Below are positions 28,758-38,125 of a stretch of 40,298 nt of DNA, in pieces; within the stretch, counting starts at the first letter, position 1; each line of letters starts with the position of its first letter. The stretch covers positions 1-40,298 of the forward strand of contig PHAD01000010.1 in assembly GCA_002841595.1 (NCBI GenBank), in the 5' to 3' direction. The stretch is from Firmicutes bacterium HGW-Firmicutes-12 (GTDB lineage: Bacteria > Bacillota > Peptococcia > DRI-13 > PHAD01). The translations under genes were made by a program, and so were the position numbers. The notes under the pieces were generated by a model, which was given only the letters and a program-made list of their open reading frames with translations, had not been told where the DNA came from and made no database searches.

Positions 28758-29034
28758 GGTGAGATTAATGGCATCAAAGAAAGCGGTCGTCTTAAATTAC
28801 GAGAAAGAACAAGAATCTGGAGCTCCTAAGATAGTCGCTGTTGGAGAAGGATATATTGCAGAAAAGATAATGTCCCTTGCTAAGGAGAATAACATACCAA
28901 TCGTGGAAGACATAGAGTTAGTTGCTAAAATGGTTAAATTTCCGATAGGTTCAGAAATACCTCCGGAGCTATTTGAAGCAGTTGCTAAGGTTTTGGCATT
29001 TATATATCGTATTGATAATGAGCATAAAAGATAA
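28744..29034 (+). CDS. FlhB C-terminal-domain homologue (FhlB/YlqH-like)
   Basis: VAVGEGYIAEKIMSLAKENNIPIVEDIELVAKMVKFPIGSEIPPELFEAVAKVLAFIYR matches the FlhB cytoplasmic domain pattern. Confidence 0.9.
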   Translation: MFGSEVRLMASKKAVVLNYEKEQESGAPKIVAVGEGYIAEKIMSLAKENNIPIVEDIELVAKMVKFPIGSEIPPELFEAVAKVLAFIYRIDNEHKR

Positions 29035-29062
29035 TGCATGAGAAAAATAGATAATGCAAGAA

Positions 29063-29108
29063 AAATAGAAACCTGTTTCCCTTTAGTGAAGGGGACAGGT
29101 TTCTATTT
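29063..29108. terminator. Strong terminator hairpin
   Basis: AAATAGAAACCTGT...ACAGGTTTCTATTT with inner CCCTT/AAGGG. Confidence 0.8.
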
Positions 29109-29119
29109 GTTTAATAGGA

Positions 29120-29281
29120 CTATATCTGGCGCATAGGAGAATTACAGCAGTTACCGGATTGACTTGAATGGGATTTGCAGGAATCACAGTAATAATTTCC
29201 TTGTTGCACCATAGAGTTTCCACAGCAATAATCAGGAAGCTTGCAAGTACGTCCGCAGGTAGGGCAGGAGTATCCAGCCAA
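29120..29281 (-). CDS. Small Cys-rich protein (53 aa, 9 Cys), TTG start, absent from ORF track
   Basis: Minus strand AAGGGGGTGAACTAG-TTG; translation MAGYSCPTCGRTCKLPDYCCGNSMVQQGNYYCDSCKSHSSQSGNCCNSPMRQI*. Confidence 0.65.
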   Translation of the reverse strand: MAGYSCPTCGRTCKLPDYCCGNSMVQQGNYYCDSCKSHSSQSGNCCNSPMRQI

Positions 29282-29445
29282 ACTAGTTCACCCCCTTATA
29301 ATTTCTAAAGTAACTATGTATATTTTATTGTTGTTTAGATCCGTTAATATAATTACCCAAACGAGGGTATTAGTGATCATTCTTTATTATTATTTATGTA
29401 TAAAACAACTAATACTAAGGAAAAGGGATGAAAGGTGGATAATTA

Positions 29446-30690
29446 ATGAGCAAATTAGGGATAAAAATGCTGGCTATTATAGCCGTGATAGTGCTAGTAG
29501 CTGGCTGTAATGGAAGCCCACAGTTGAGGTCTCAGGACTCAAAAGATGAAAAAAACAATGTTAAAGTTGCTATTATCAGTGCCACTAACTACAATGACAA
29601 TTTTAATATATTTAAAAAAAGCCTGGAGGAACATGGTAAAAAAGTAGGGTTAGAATTACTGTGGATGGATGGGGAAGGTAATATCTTAAAGCAAGAAGAT
29701 GCGATTGAAGAGGCTGCTAAACAGGATGTAAAAGTGGTGGTGATAGAACCTGTAGAGCTAGATATGATAGGGAATACGATAAAGAAAATGCAAAACAAAG
29801 GGATTAAGTTCATTTGTTTGAATACTCTACCCTCCGATACAGGAATAGAAGCCTATATTACTCCGGATTTTGAGCGGGCTGGAGAGATGCAAGCTCAACA
29901 GCTGATTAAGGAGATAAAGGACAATCAACCAGTCAATATTTTAATCATACATGGTCAAAAAGACGACCCAATCGCAGAGGGCATTATCTCGGGAAGTTAT
30001 AAAATACTGCAAGGAAACCCAATAGTTAAAGAGTTGTGGGTAGAGGAAATACCAAGTAGAGATACTGCAAAAGCCTATGAAACTGTAAAAGAATACTTAG
30101 CCTCACCTAATCCTCCCGCTGCCGTGATAACGCACTTTTCGGAGCATACTGAGGGAATGTTGAAAGCAGTAAATGAACTACCATCCGAAGAGAGAACACA
30201 GATAATAACCTTTGGGATGGGTACACAAAAGGCAGCTATTGAAGCTATAGGAAAGGGAAGTCACACTGGAGAAATTGATTTCATGCCAGACTTATTTGCG
30301 CAGTTAGTTGTTAAAGCAGTGAATAGTTTGAGTAAGAATGAGCTTTGGGAATATGAAACACAGGTAGAAAATGGAGCTTATAATGTACAAGCTCGCTTCT
30401 CGCCAATTCGTCTGATAACTAAAGAAAATGTGCAGTTATTAACTGAGAGAATGAAGGAATTGGAAAAAAGCGATACTAAATCAAATCCAAATGAACAGAA
30501 TAAGGGAGGTAATTCAGGGGAGAATGATGAAAAATCTCAGAGTAATGAGGCGAAACAAGAGGATAGTAAAAAGAAGTCAATTATAATAATAAAAACAAAG
30601 GATGGTCAGGAATTCCAAATGGATATATCAGGGGAAATTGAAAGTGTTGAGATGAAAAGTGGTGAGAAAGAAGGAAGTGAAGGACAGTAA
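29446..30690 (+). CDS. Periplasmic-binding-protein-type sugar-binding lipoprotein
   Basis: Lipobox VLVAGC; type 1 PBP fold (NDNFNIFKKSLEEHGKKVGLELLWMDGEG...DVKVVVIEPVE). Confidence 0.85.
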   Translation: MSKLGIKMLAIIAVIVLVAGCNGSPQLRSQDSKDEKNNVKVAIISATNYNDNFNIFKKSLEEHGKKVGLELLWMDGEGNILKQEDAIEEAAKQDVKVVVIEPVELDMIGNTIKKMQNKGIKFICLNTLPSDTGIEAYITPDFERAGEMQAQQLIKEIKDNQPVNILIIHGQKDDPIAEGIISGSYKILQGNPIVKELWVEEIPSRDTAKAYETVKEYLASPNPPAAVITHFSEHTEGMLKAVNELPSEERTQIITFGMGTQKAAIEAIGKGSHTGEIDFMPDLFAQLVVKAVNSLSKNELWEYETQVENGAYNVQARFSPIRLITKENVQLLTERMKELEKSDTKSNPNEQNKGGNSGENDEKSQSNEAKQEDSKKKSIIIIKTKDGQEFQMDISGEIESVEMKSGEKEGSEGQ

Positions 30691-30711
30691 TGTAAGAGGT
30701 AGCAGTCGTAT

Positions 30712-30734
30712 AAACAGTCTAATAAGCACTGTTT
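30712..30734 (+). terminator. Terminator AAACAGT...ACTGTTTTTA
   Basis: 7-bp inverted repeat followed by T-run. Confidence 0.55.
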
Positions 30735-30798
30735 TTATAACCATATCTTGTGTATAATGGTTATTGTTAAAATAAAATGACATACAATTGGAGGCTCA

Positions 30799-31473
30799 AT
30801 GAAGGTTAGACTACTACCCTACTATAAAGATGAGATAAAAGGAATTGATATTGAGATTACCGGAAAGGATGCAACAGTTGCTGATTATCTAGATGCATTA
30901 GATACCTATATTCTTGCTGGCGATTTTATTAGGTTAAGGGATGATACTAACCATTGCGAGGGTTGTGATACCTGCTGTGGTGAAAGAATGCCGCTCACTA
31001 GCATAGATGTATTTGACTTGAAAAGCAAACTATCACCAGAATTATCTATGGGTCAGTTTTTTAACAGGTATACTTATGTGGCGGTCATTGGAAGAAATAT
31101 TGATATAATGCTTGCTCGAGACTTTGCTGATAAGTGCATCTTACTTGATAAAGAAAAGAAGAGATGTACTCAGTATGAGATTAGACCATTGGTATGCAGG
31201 ACTTATATTTGTACACTGTTTTCACCTCGTGCGGACAGACTTAGGCTTGAGGTGGTAAATACTGGAGAGGATCAATTAGTGCGTCAATGGTTACAGTGTT
31301 ATCAAAACGGAGAGTGTGTTATCCATGAAGAGGATAACCCGCGAATTAACTTAGATGATTGGCAGAGTGACAGTTGGATAGGAAAGAGTAGTTATGCGAA
31401 AATGCTTTTGCAAGATATTCTGACCCCCAAACTCTGGAGCGAATTGACGAAAAAGGGTGAGAATCTTGTTTAA
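30799..31473 (+). CDS. YkgJ-family cysteine cluster protein
   Basis: HCEGCDTCCGERMPLT, CTQYEIRPLVCRTYIC. Confidence 0.85.
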   Translation: MKVRLLPYYKDEIKGIDIEITGKDATVADYLDALDTYILAGDFIRLRDDTNHCEGCDTCCGERMPLTSIDVFDLKSKLSPELSMGQFFNRYTYVAVIGRNIDIMLARDFADKCILLDKEKKRCTQYEIRPLVCRTYICTLFSPRADRLRLEVVNTGEDQLVRQWLQCYQNGECVIHEEDNPRINLDDWQSDSWIGKSSYAKMLLQDILTPKLWSELTKKGENLV

Positions 31474-31927
31474 TATTGTCTTGGTTGAACCGGAGATTCC
31501 TGCCAATACCGGTAATATAGCTAGAACCTGTTCTGTTACAGGATGCAGTCTTCATTTGGTGAAACCATTAGGTTTTTCAATAGAAGATAAGTATTTAAAA
31601 CGCGCGGGTTTAGATTATTGGAATACTTTGGATATTAATCTCTATAATAATTTAGATGATTTTTTGGCAAAAACAAACCCCGCTTTATTGTATTATGCAA
31701 CAACTAAAGCAAAGCGGGGTTTTACAGAAATAGCATATCCAACTGGTGCATATTTTGTCTTTGGTAAGGAGACAAAGGGACTTCCTGAAATGCTTCTTAG
31801 AAAGGAACAGGAGCGGTGTATACGTGTCCCGATGGGCTTCCAAGCTAGGTCACTTAACTTAAGCAATACTGTTGCGATTGTAGTTTATGAGGCGTTTCGA
31901 CAGCATGGGTTTCAGGGTTTATCCTAA
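31457..31927 (+). CDS. trmL: tRNA (cytidine/uridine-2'-O-)-methyltransferase TrmL
   Basis: NIVLVEPEIPANTGNIARTC, FGKETKGLPE, LNLSNTVAIVVYEAFRQ (SPOUT). Confidence 0.95.
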   Translation: MRILFNIVLVEPEIPANTGNIARTCSVTGCSLHLVKPLGFSIEDKYLKRAGLDYWNTLDINLYNNLDDFLAKTNPALLYYATTKAKRGFTEIAYPTGAYFVFGKETKGLPEMLLRKEQERCIRVPMGFQARSLNLSNTVAIVVYEAFRQHGFQGLS

Positions 31928-31937
31928 ATAGCAAAAA

Positions 31938-31956
31938 AACTCCTAAATAAGGAGTT
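31938..31956 (-). terminator. Terminator of tRNA-Arg transcript
   Basis: Minus strand AACTCCTTATTTAGGAGTTTTTTTGC. Confidence 0.75.
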
Positions 31957-31971
31957 GTCTGTAAATATTGA

Positions 31972-32046
31972 TGGTACGCCCGGTAGGAATCGAACCTACG
32001 CACCTAGCTCCGGAGGCCAGTGCTCTATCCACTGAGCTACGGGCGC
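31972..32046 (-). tRNA. tRNA-Arg (anticodon CCG), CCA encoded
   Basis: Minus strand GCGCCCGTAGCTCAGTGGATAGAGCACTGGCCTCCGGAGCTAGGTGCGTAGGTTCGATTCCTACCGGGCGTACCA folds as a cloverleaf; loop CT-CCG-GA. Confidence 0.97.
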
Positions 32047-32126
32047 ATATTAATGTTACATAAAAAAATGCAGCAGTCAGATTATAAACTATGGTGCGTT
32101 AAAAGTCAAAAGGTAAATAAGGCTAA

Positions 32127-33401
32127 TTGATAGGGGGAATGGTTATGATTAATCAATCCAGTATACGTGATATCGGACTTGCCCCTAAAGGGCAAGCGAA
32201 ACTAAGTTGGGTGCAGAATTATATGCCGGTATTGAATAGAATAAAGGATGGATTTAGTCTTGAAAAACCCTTTGCTGGAAAGAAGATTGTTATTTGTTTA
32301 CATTTAGAGGCCAAAACCGGTTATTTAGCTCAAGTTCTTAAAGCAGGGGGGGCAGAAGTTACTGTTACGGCTTCAAATCCACTTTCGACACAGGATGATG
32401 TAGTTGCAGCACTTGTAGAAAGTGGTATTAGAGCATTTGCGTGGCATGGGGCAAGCCAGGAGGAATACGAGATGCATCATCACCAAGCAATGGCCCAGGA
32501 ACCTGATTTAATAATTGATGATGGTGGGGATATCATAGCTCTGCTTCATAAAGAGTATTCCAAACAAATATCCAACATAATTGGTGGATGCGAAGAGACG
32601 ACAACTGGTATTTTGCGGCTTAAAGCCATGGAAAAATCGGGGGTTCTAAGTATACCGGTAATTGCTGTTAACGATGCACTGATGAAGTATCTTTTCGATA
32701 ATCGCTATGGAACGGGTCAGTCGGTATGGGAAAGTATTATGCATACTACTAATCTTGTTATAGCAGGTAAAAGTGTGATTGTTGTTGGGTATGGGTGGTG
32801 TGGCAAAGGCGTTGCTATGAGGGCTAAGGGACTTGGAGCTAGAGTAATAATAACAGAAATTGATCCAGTCAAAGCAAACGAGGCTTTGCTTGACGGATTT
32901 GAGGTTATGCCTATGCAAAGAGCAGCAGCAGCAGGCAATTTTTTTGTTACAGTAACGGGTAATTGTAATGTCATTCGTAAAGAACATTTTGATGTGATGC
33001 CTGATGGAGCGGTATTAGCAAATGCCGGGCATTTTGATGTAGAAATAAAAAAACCCGATCTATATGAAAGTGCACTTTCTACGCGTACTATAAAACCAAA
33101 TATTGAGGAATTTGTTTTAGCGGGTGGACGCAAAATATTTCTATTGGCTGAGGGTAGATTAGTGAATTTGGCTTCTGGTAATGGCCATCCGGTCGAAATA
33201 ATGGACCTATCCTTTGCTATTCAAGCCTTATCTATGCAATATTTATTAAAGACCAAAGAAACTCTTAAGCCTGGTGTTATTTCAGTACCACAAGAAATAG
33301 ATCAGAGAGTCGCTGATTTACGTTTGAACGCAATCGGAGTTGAAATAGACCGAATGACAAAAGAGCAGGAACAATATCTGGCAGATTGGGCCATGGGATG
33401 A
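32127..33401 (+). CDS. ahcY: Adenosylhomocysteinase
   Basis: HLEAKTGYLAQVL, DDGGDI, EETTTGILRL, VVGYGWCGKGVAMRAKGLGA; start may be internal ATG (32139/32145). Confidence 0.95.
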   Translation: MIGGMVMINQSSIRDIGLAPKGQAKLSWVQNYMPVLNRIKDGFSLEKPFAGKKIVICLHLEAKTGYLAQVLKAGGAEVTVTASNPLSTQDDVVAALVESGIRAFAWHGASQEEYEMHHHQAMAQEPDLIIDDGGDIIALLHKEYSKQISNIIGGCEETTTGILRLKAMEKSGVLSIPVIAVNDALMKYLFDNRYGTGQSVWESIMHTTNLVIAGKSVIVVGYGWCGKGVAMRAKGLGARVIITEIDPVKANEALLDGFEVMPMQRAAAAGNFFVTVTGNCNVIRKEHFDVMPDGAVLANAGHFDVEIKKPDLYESALSTRTIKPNIEEFVLAGGRKIFLLAEGRLVNLASGNGHPVEIMDLSFAIQALSMQYLLKTKETLKPGVISVPQEIDQRVADLRLNAIGVEIDRMTKEQEQYLADWAMG

Positions 33402-33408
33402 GGGGAGT

Positions 33409-36195
33409 ATGAAGTACTCGAAGTATGTCTTTCTTGACCTAGAAACTACGGGACTTGATCCTAATAATGATAAAATAATTGAGATAGCAGCAATAACTAG
33501 CAGTTCTGATGGAGAAAGGTTAGTGTTTGAACAACTTGTGAAACCTGGGGTATCCCTATCGCCTTTTATTACGCAGTTGACAGGTATTAATGATGAAATG
33601 CTGGCGGTATCTCCTTGTTTTGACGATATCAAGGCAAGGCTTTTAGATTTTTTGCATGATAAGATAATTGTTGCTCATAATGGCAGTTTTGACATTGCTT
33701 TTATTGAAACAGCTTTAGGAAAAAAAATTGATAATCCTTCTTTGGATTCGCTGGAATTTTGCAAGCTAATATATCCTAGGATGAATTCCTATGCGTTGCG
33801 AAATCTAGCCCGATCCTTATCACTGGATGTTGATACAACACATCGGGCACTTCCTGATGTGCTTCTTTTAGAAAAGCTCTTTTATAAACTGTTAGATACT
33901 GCAAGGAGCTTTTCCCTGCAGACTATGCAGGGAATGTATTTTTTTATGCAGGATACAGACAACTCGTTAACCAATATATTTGCAGAAATATTGCGAGAAA
34001 AAGTTAAAAACTATGATTTTAACTTCAATCCCTCTCAATTTAACAATACGGAATTTGAAGAGGTTAATAATAACGAAGAAAAGATTATTAGCTGGGATAT
34101 TGGAGAACTTGAGAAAATGTTTTTTCCTGGTGGCGAAATTGCGGGAAGCTTGAAGGTATATCAAGAGAGGAAGCAGCAGGTGTCAATGATGAAGGCCGTC
34201 GGCAAAGCCTTTCAACAGCAGCGTCACTTGTTGGTTGAAGCAGGTACCGGTGTTGGCAAATCGTTGGCTTATTTGCTCCCAGCGGTTTATTGGGCTTTGG
34301 CGAACGGGGAAAAAGTAGTAGTAGCCACCCATACAATTGCGTTACAGGAACAATTATTTCGTGGCGAAATTGAGTCACTAAAAAATAACCTTTGTGTTAC
34401 TTTTAAAGCAGCAGTTCTAAAAGGGCGGAGCAACTATGTTTGTTTGCATAAATGGAAAACAATAAAGGATAATGTTAGCTCGTTAACATGGACCGAAAAA
34501 CTTTTAATGGCAAGAATAAGTCTTTGGTTGGAGCAGGATAAAACAGGGGATAGGGACACTATTACGTTAAGAGAATGGGAGAACGAAATCTATCTGCAGT
34601 TATGTTCATCCCGCGAAACTTGTTTGGGCTCATTGTGCTCTTATTTTCGAGAGTGTTTTTATCAAAAGATAAGGCAGAAGGTTCAGGCAGCAGATATAAT
34701 TATAGTAAATCATTCATTACTTCTATCAGATTTAAAAATGGGAGAAATGATACTACCTCCATATCAGTATTTAGTAATTGATGAAGCCCATCATCTTGAT
34801 GAAGAAGGTACAAAGCAGTTTAGTGATGTCTTTTCTTTGCGAGATTTTAGCAAAAATGCTGCACACTTAGTCAGAAGAGATATAAATGCTAATAGCGGAA
34901 TTCTATACTACTGGAAGAAACATTTTGCTTCTATACGAAATTATGATGAAAAACATGCACAATGTATGCTTGATAACATCAGTGCAGCAGATTTTTTGCA
35001 TAAAAGACTTAATGAGGTCATAGAAGATATAAAAGGATGTATTATAGCTAGCGACTTGCCGGAAACTACCAGAATAAGTGAGCAGAAGAGAAGTGAAAAA
35101 TGGTGGCAAACGATTATGCTCTTTTATGACAATTTATTAGTGGAAACATTTTCACTTTTAGATTGTATAAAAAGGCTGATAGCCGGTATAAATACAGAAG
35201 ATAAGAATCCTGAAGAGATAATGCCCCTACATGCCTTAAAAACATTGTATAGCCAGTTAAAAAATGATTATGAAATAGTTAAGCAATTTATCAGTTTAGA
35301 ACATGATGCCGAGAAGGTTTATTGGATAGAAAAGGACATCTATAGGATGGATTTGCGGTTTCACATTGCACCAATAAGTACTGGAACGTTATTTAATGAG
35401 ATGCTATTTTCTACAAAAGCCTCTGTCATTATGACTTCAGCTACACTCAGCGTTGAGGAAAGTTTTACTTATGTAATAGAGCAATTAGGCATTCCGGAGG
35501 AGCTAGTAGATACAGTACAGCTTCTATCACCCTTTTATTATGATGAACAAGCTTTATTATTGATTGACAGCAGTCTACCGGATCCGGCAAAAACCAGTGA
35601 GGAGGCATATAACCTTGCAGTAGCAGAAGGACTTCTACATTATATTAGAGTTACAAGAGGAAATACACTGGTCCTTTTTACATCTCATAAGCAGATACGT
35701 TATATGTATGGACAGCTTTCTGAACCATTGAGACAAATTGGACTGGAGTTATTTGCTGATGGTGTAAATGGACGTCGGCATACACTATTAAGTGAAATGA
35801 AAAATAACCCACAGGCAGTTGCCTTTGGGGCGAGTACTTTTTGGGAGGGCATTGATCTCCCGGGCGATACCCTTAAATCTCTCATTATAGTTAGGTTGCC
35901 GTTTGTACCACCAACCATTCCTTTAGTGGAGGCACGCCTTGAGGGATTAGAAAAAGAGGGTAAGAATGCATTTTTGAATTATAGCTTGCCTCAAGCTGTT
36001 TTACGCTTTAGACAAGGTTATGGCAGGCTAATAAGAACGATAGATGATAGTGGAGTGGTTATTATATTAGATAGGAGATTAATAACGAAGCGATATGGCA
36101 GAACGTTTATAAATTCTTTACCCAATCAAAAGTATTATGCAGGAGATATGGCTACACTTGTGGAAAGAGTAGTGGACTGGCACAAAAGAGTATAG
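33409..36195 (+). CDS. DinG-family helicase with N-terminal 3'-5' exonuclease domain
   Basis: FLDLETTGLDPNNDKIIEIAA (DEDDh), EAGTGVGKSLAYLLP, DEAHH, FWEGIDLPGD, RFRQGYGRLIR; Cys set YVC/TC/LC/EC. Confidence 0.94.
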   Translation: MKYSKYVFLDLETTGLDPNNDKIIEIAAITSSSDGERLVFEQLVKPGVSLSPFITQLTGINDEMLAVSPCFDDIKARLLDFLHDKIIVAHNGSFDIAFIETALGKKIDNPSLDSLEFCKLIYPRMNSYALRNLARSLSLDVDTTHRALPDVLLLEKLFYKLLDTARSFSLQTMQGMYFFMQDTDNSLTNIFAEILREKVKNYDFNFNPSQFNNTEFEEVNNNEEKIISWDIGELEKMFFPGGEIAGSLKVYQERKQQVSMMKAVGKAFQQQRHLLVEAGTGVGKSLAYLLPAVYWALANGEKVVVATHTIALQEQLFRGEIESLKNNLCVTFKAAVLKGRSNYVCLHKWKTIKDNVSSLTWTEKLLMARISLWLEQDKTGDRDTITLREWENEIYLQLCSSRETCLGSLCSYFRECFYQKIRQKVQAADIIIVNHSLLLSDLKMGEMILPPYQYLVIDEAHHLDEEGTKQFSDVFSLRDFSKNAAHLVRRDINANSGILYYWKKHFASIRNYDEKHAQCMLDNISAADFLHKRLNEVIEDIKGCIIASDLPETTRISEQKRSEKWWQTIMLFYDNLLVETFSLLDCIKRLIAGINTEDKNPEEIMPLHALKTLYSQLKNDYEIVKQFISLEHDAEKVYWIEKDIYRMDLRFHIAPISTGTLFNEMLFSTKASVIMTSATLSVEESFTYVIEQLGIPEELVDTVQLLSPFYYDEQALLLIDSSLPDPAKTSEEAYNLAVAEGLLHYIRVTRGNTLVLFTSHKQIRYMYGQLSEPLRQIGLELFADGVNGRRHTLLSEMKNNPQAVAFGASTFWEGIDLPGDTLKSLIIVRLPFVPPTIPLVEARLEGLEKEGKNAFLNYSLPQAVLRFRQGYGRLIRTIDDSGVVIILDRRLITKRYGRTFINSLPNQKYYAGDMATLVERVVDWHKRV

Positions 36196-36225
36196 GAATA
36201 TTTTAGTTGTGAGAGGAGTACCATA

Positions 36226-36879
36226 TTGAAACGACATGAATTCCCCATTATGCCGGATGCAGTAGATCTTTTAATTGCCGGGGTTGCTTTTATGGTTGTT
36301 TTCTACTATTGGTTTAACATAGCAGGGGTTGTTCTACCAATTCTATTTATACTTTTCACCTTGTATTTTTTTCGTAACCCTAATAGAGTATACGAAGGGC
36401 ATGAAGAGGATGTTATTGCTCCAGCAGATGGTTTTATTCAGTTTTTGGAAGATGTTGAAGAAGAGAAGTATATTAAAGGCCCAGCTGTGAAAATAAGTAT
36501 TTTTATGAATGTATTTAATGTCCATGTAAATAGAGCACCTATTGATGCTGTTGTTGATTTTATTGAATATAAGCCAGGCAAGTTTCTCCCGGCTTTTAAA
36601 GGGCATGCATCTCATATTAATGAAAGAAATTATATAGGCATTCGGAGTAAAAAAGATCCACATCTTATGATACTTGTAGTTCAAATCACTGGTTTTATTG
36701 CTAGAAGAATTGTATGTTGGGTAAAACCTGGTAAAGAATTGTCCAGGGGAGAGCGGTTTGGTATGATTAAGTTTGGATCTTGTGTTGAGGTATATTTGCC
36801 TAAAGGCTCAGAAATAAGTGTTAAGTTAGGTCAGAAGGTGCGTGGTGGCCAGACAATACTTGGGAGGTTAAAGATATGA
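36226..36879 (+). CDS. psd: Phosphatidylserine decarboxylase (short form)
   Basis: PADG, MNVFNVHVNRAP, pyruvoyl cleavage site MIKFGSCVEVYLP. Confidence 0.93.
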   Translation: MKRHEFPIMPDAVDLLIAGVAFMVVFYYWFNIAGVVLPILFILFTLYFFRNPNRVYEGHEEDVIAPADGFIQFLEDVEEEKYIKGPAVKISIFMNVFNVHVNRAPIDAVVDFIEYKPGKFLPAFKGHASHINERNYIGIRSKKDPHLMILVVQITGFIARRIVCWVKPGKELSRGERFGMIKFGSCVEVYLPKGSEISVKLGQKVRGGQTILGRLKI

Positions 36880-37379
36880 ATAAAAGGCTTATTCCCAATA
36901 TCATTACCCTTGCAAACCTTATTTTGGGAATAACATCCTTGTGGTATACAATGGGGGGGATGTACAAGGAGGCAGCATTAGCTATTCTATTAGCGATGGT
37001 ACTTGATGGAATGGATGGAAGGATTGCCCGTCATCTTCAGGTATCCTCTGATTTTGGAAAGGAACTAGATTCCTTGTCTGATCTGGTTTCGTTTGGCGTG
37101 GCTCCAGCTTTGCTTACGTATGCATCGGTACTCAAGAGCATTGGATATTTTGGTCTTACAATAGCGATTATATTTGCTCTTTGTGGAGCAGTCCGATTAG
37201 CTCGCTTTAATGTCATGATTACTAGTGATCATTTCATAGGTGTTCCAATAACCTTTGCTGGTCCGATGATGGCGATTTTTGTGCTTCTGGCTAATAGGTT
37301 GCCTCTTATCTTTTACCCTATTGCTATGTTGGGTTTGTCTTATCTGATGGTAAGTAACCTAAAGGTACCAAAGTATTAG
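36876..37379 (+). CDS. pssA: CDP-diacylglycerol--serine O-phosphatidyltransferase
   Basis: CDP-alcohol transferase motif DGMDGRIARHLQVSSDFGKELDSLSD. Confidence 0.94.
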   Translation: MNKRLIPNIITLANLILGITSLWYTMGGMYKEAALAILLAMVLDGMDGRIARHLQVSSDFGKELDSLSDLVSFGVAPALLTYASVLKSIGYFGLTIAIIFALCGAVRLARFNVMITSDHFIGVPITFAGPMMAIFVLLANRLPLIFYPIAMLGLSYLMVSNLKVPKY

Positions 37380-37468
37380 ATAATGAGTTATTTTAATTGG
37401 ACTGTCACAAACCTCTATATCTTTAATAATATATTTTGGAAAGAATTAAAAAGACGGAGGGTGACAGA

Positions 37469-37546
37469 ATGAAAGATATTAAAGCTGTTTATTTTATACG
37501 GTTACCACAATTTATGCGTAGTTTCTTGAAAAAAATAATTAAGTAA
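37469..37546 (+). CDS. spoVM: SpoVM-like 25-aa protein, absent from ORF track
   Basis: RBS GGAGGGTGA, ATG; MKDIKAVYFIRLPQFMRSFLKKIIK*; own terminator. Confidence 0.72.
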   Translation: MKDIKAVYFIRLPQFMRSFLKKIIK

Positions 37547-37570
37547 AGGGAGTAGCTAGATGCACTCCCT
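37547..37570 (+). terminator. Terminator AGGGAGT...ACTCCCTTTTTTT
   Basis: 7-bp stem followed by T-run right after the small ORF. Confidence 0.85.
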
Positions 37571-37578
37571 TTTTTTGT

Positions 37579-37983
37579 TCACCTTGATGAAAGACCTATT
37601 CCAATAAAACCGCCTAGTATTCCAGACAAAAGGGTAAAACCAATTCTTGTAGTAATTTGAGTCAGATTAATTGTGTCAGTACTCCAGATAAAACCTATAA
37701 GCAGAATTAATAAAAGATATAATATACTAACTGAAAATGCATGCACTAAACCTTTGCCTCCTGCTAAATAGGCTCCAATGATTGAGCCGCAGAGAATACT
37801 TATGAAGAATATGAATGTAGAAAAGTTGTTTAAAAGACTTTCTGAGATTGAAGTAAATTGCAGAAGCAAACTAACTAGTAGACTAAGAATTATTGCGATA
37901 ATAAATGCACTTATCAAACCCTTCATAACACAAGAAAAGCGAAAACCTTCACAGAAGGAGGGACCCTGAGACAGATTTTTCAT
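37579..37983 (-). CDS. TIGR04086-like four-TM membrane protein
   Basis: GSIIGAYLAGGKGLVHA, C-terminal GILGGFIGIGLSSR. Confidence 0.75.
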   Translation of the reverse strand: MKNLSQGPSFCEGFRFSCVMKGLISAFIIAIILSLLVSLLLQFTSISESLLNNFSTFIFFISILCGSIIGAYLAGGKGLVHAFSVSILYLLLILLIGFIWSTDTINLTQITTRIGFTLLSGILGGFIGIGLSSR

Positions 37984-38125
37984 CCTTACGTACCTCCTGG
38001 TTTTTTATATCTAATCCTTATGAGCCGGGTGAGTTATTTATGCTAGTAAAAGAAATGAATAACAATGGAAGGAAATGGAAAATATTTGTAGAAGTAGTAT
38101 AACAAATGTGATGGAGGGTACAAAT

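Noticed and set aside
32717-33133. Antisense ORF inside ahcY
   Set aside because: Shadow ORF opposite a highly conserved gene.
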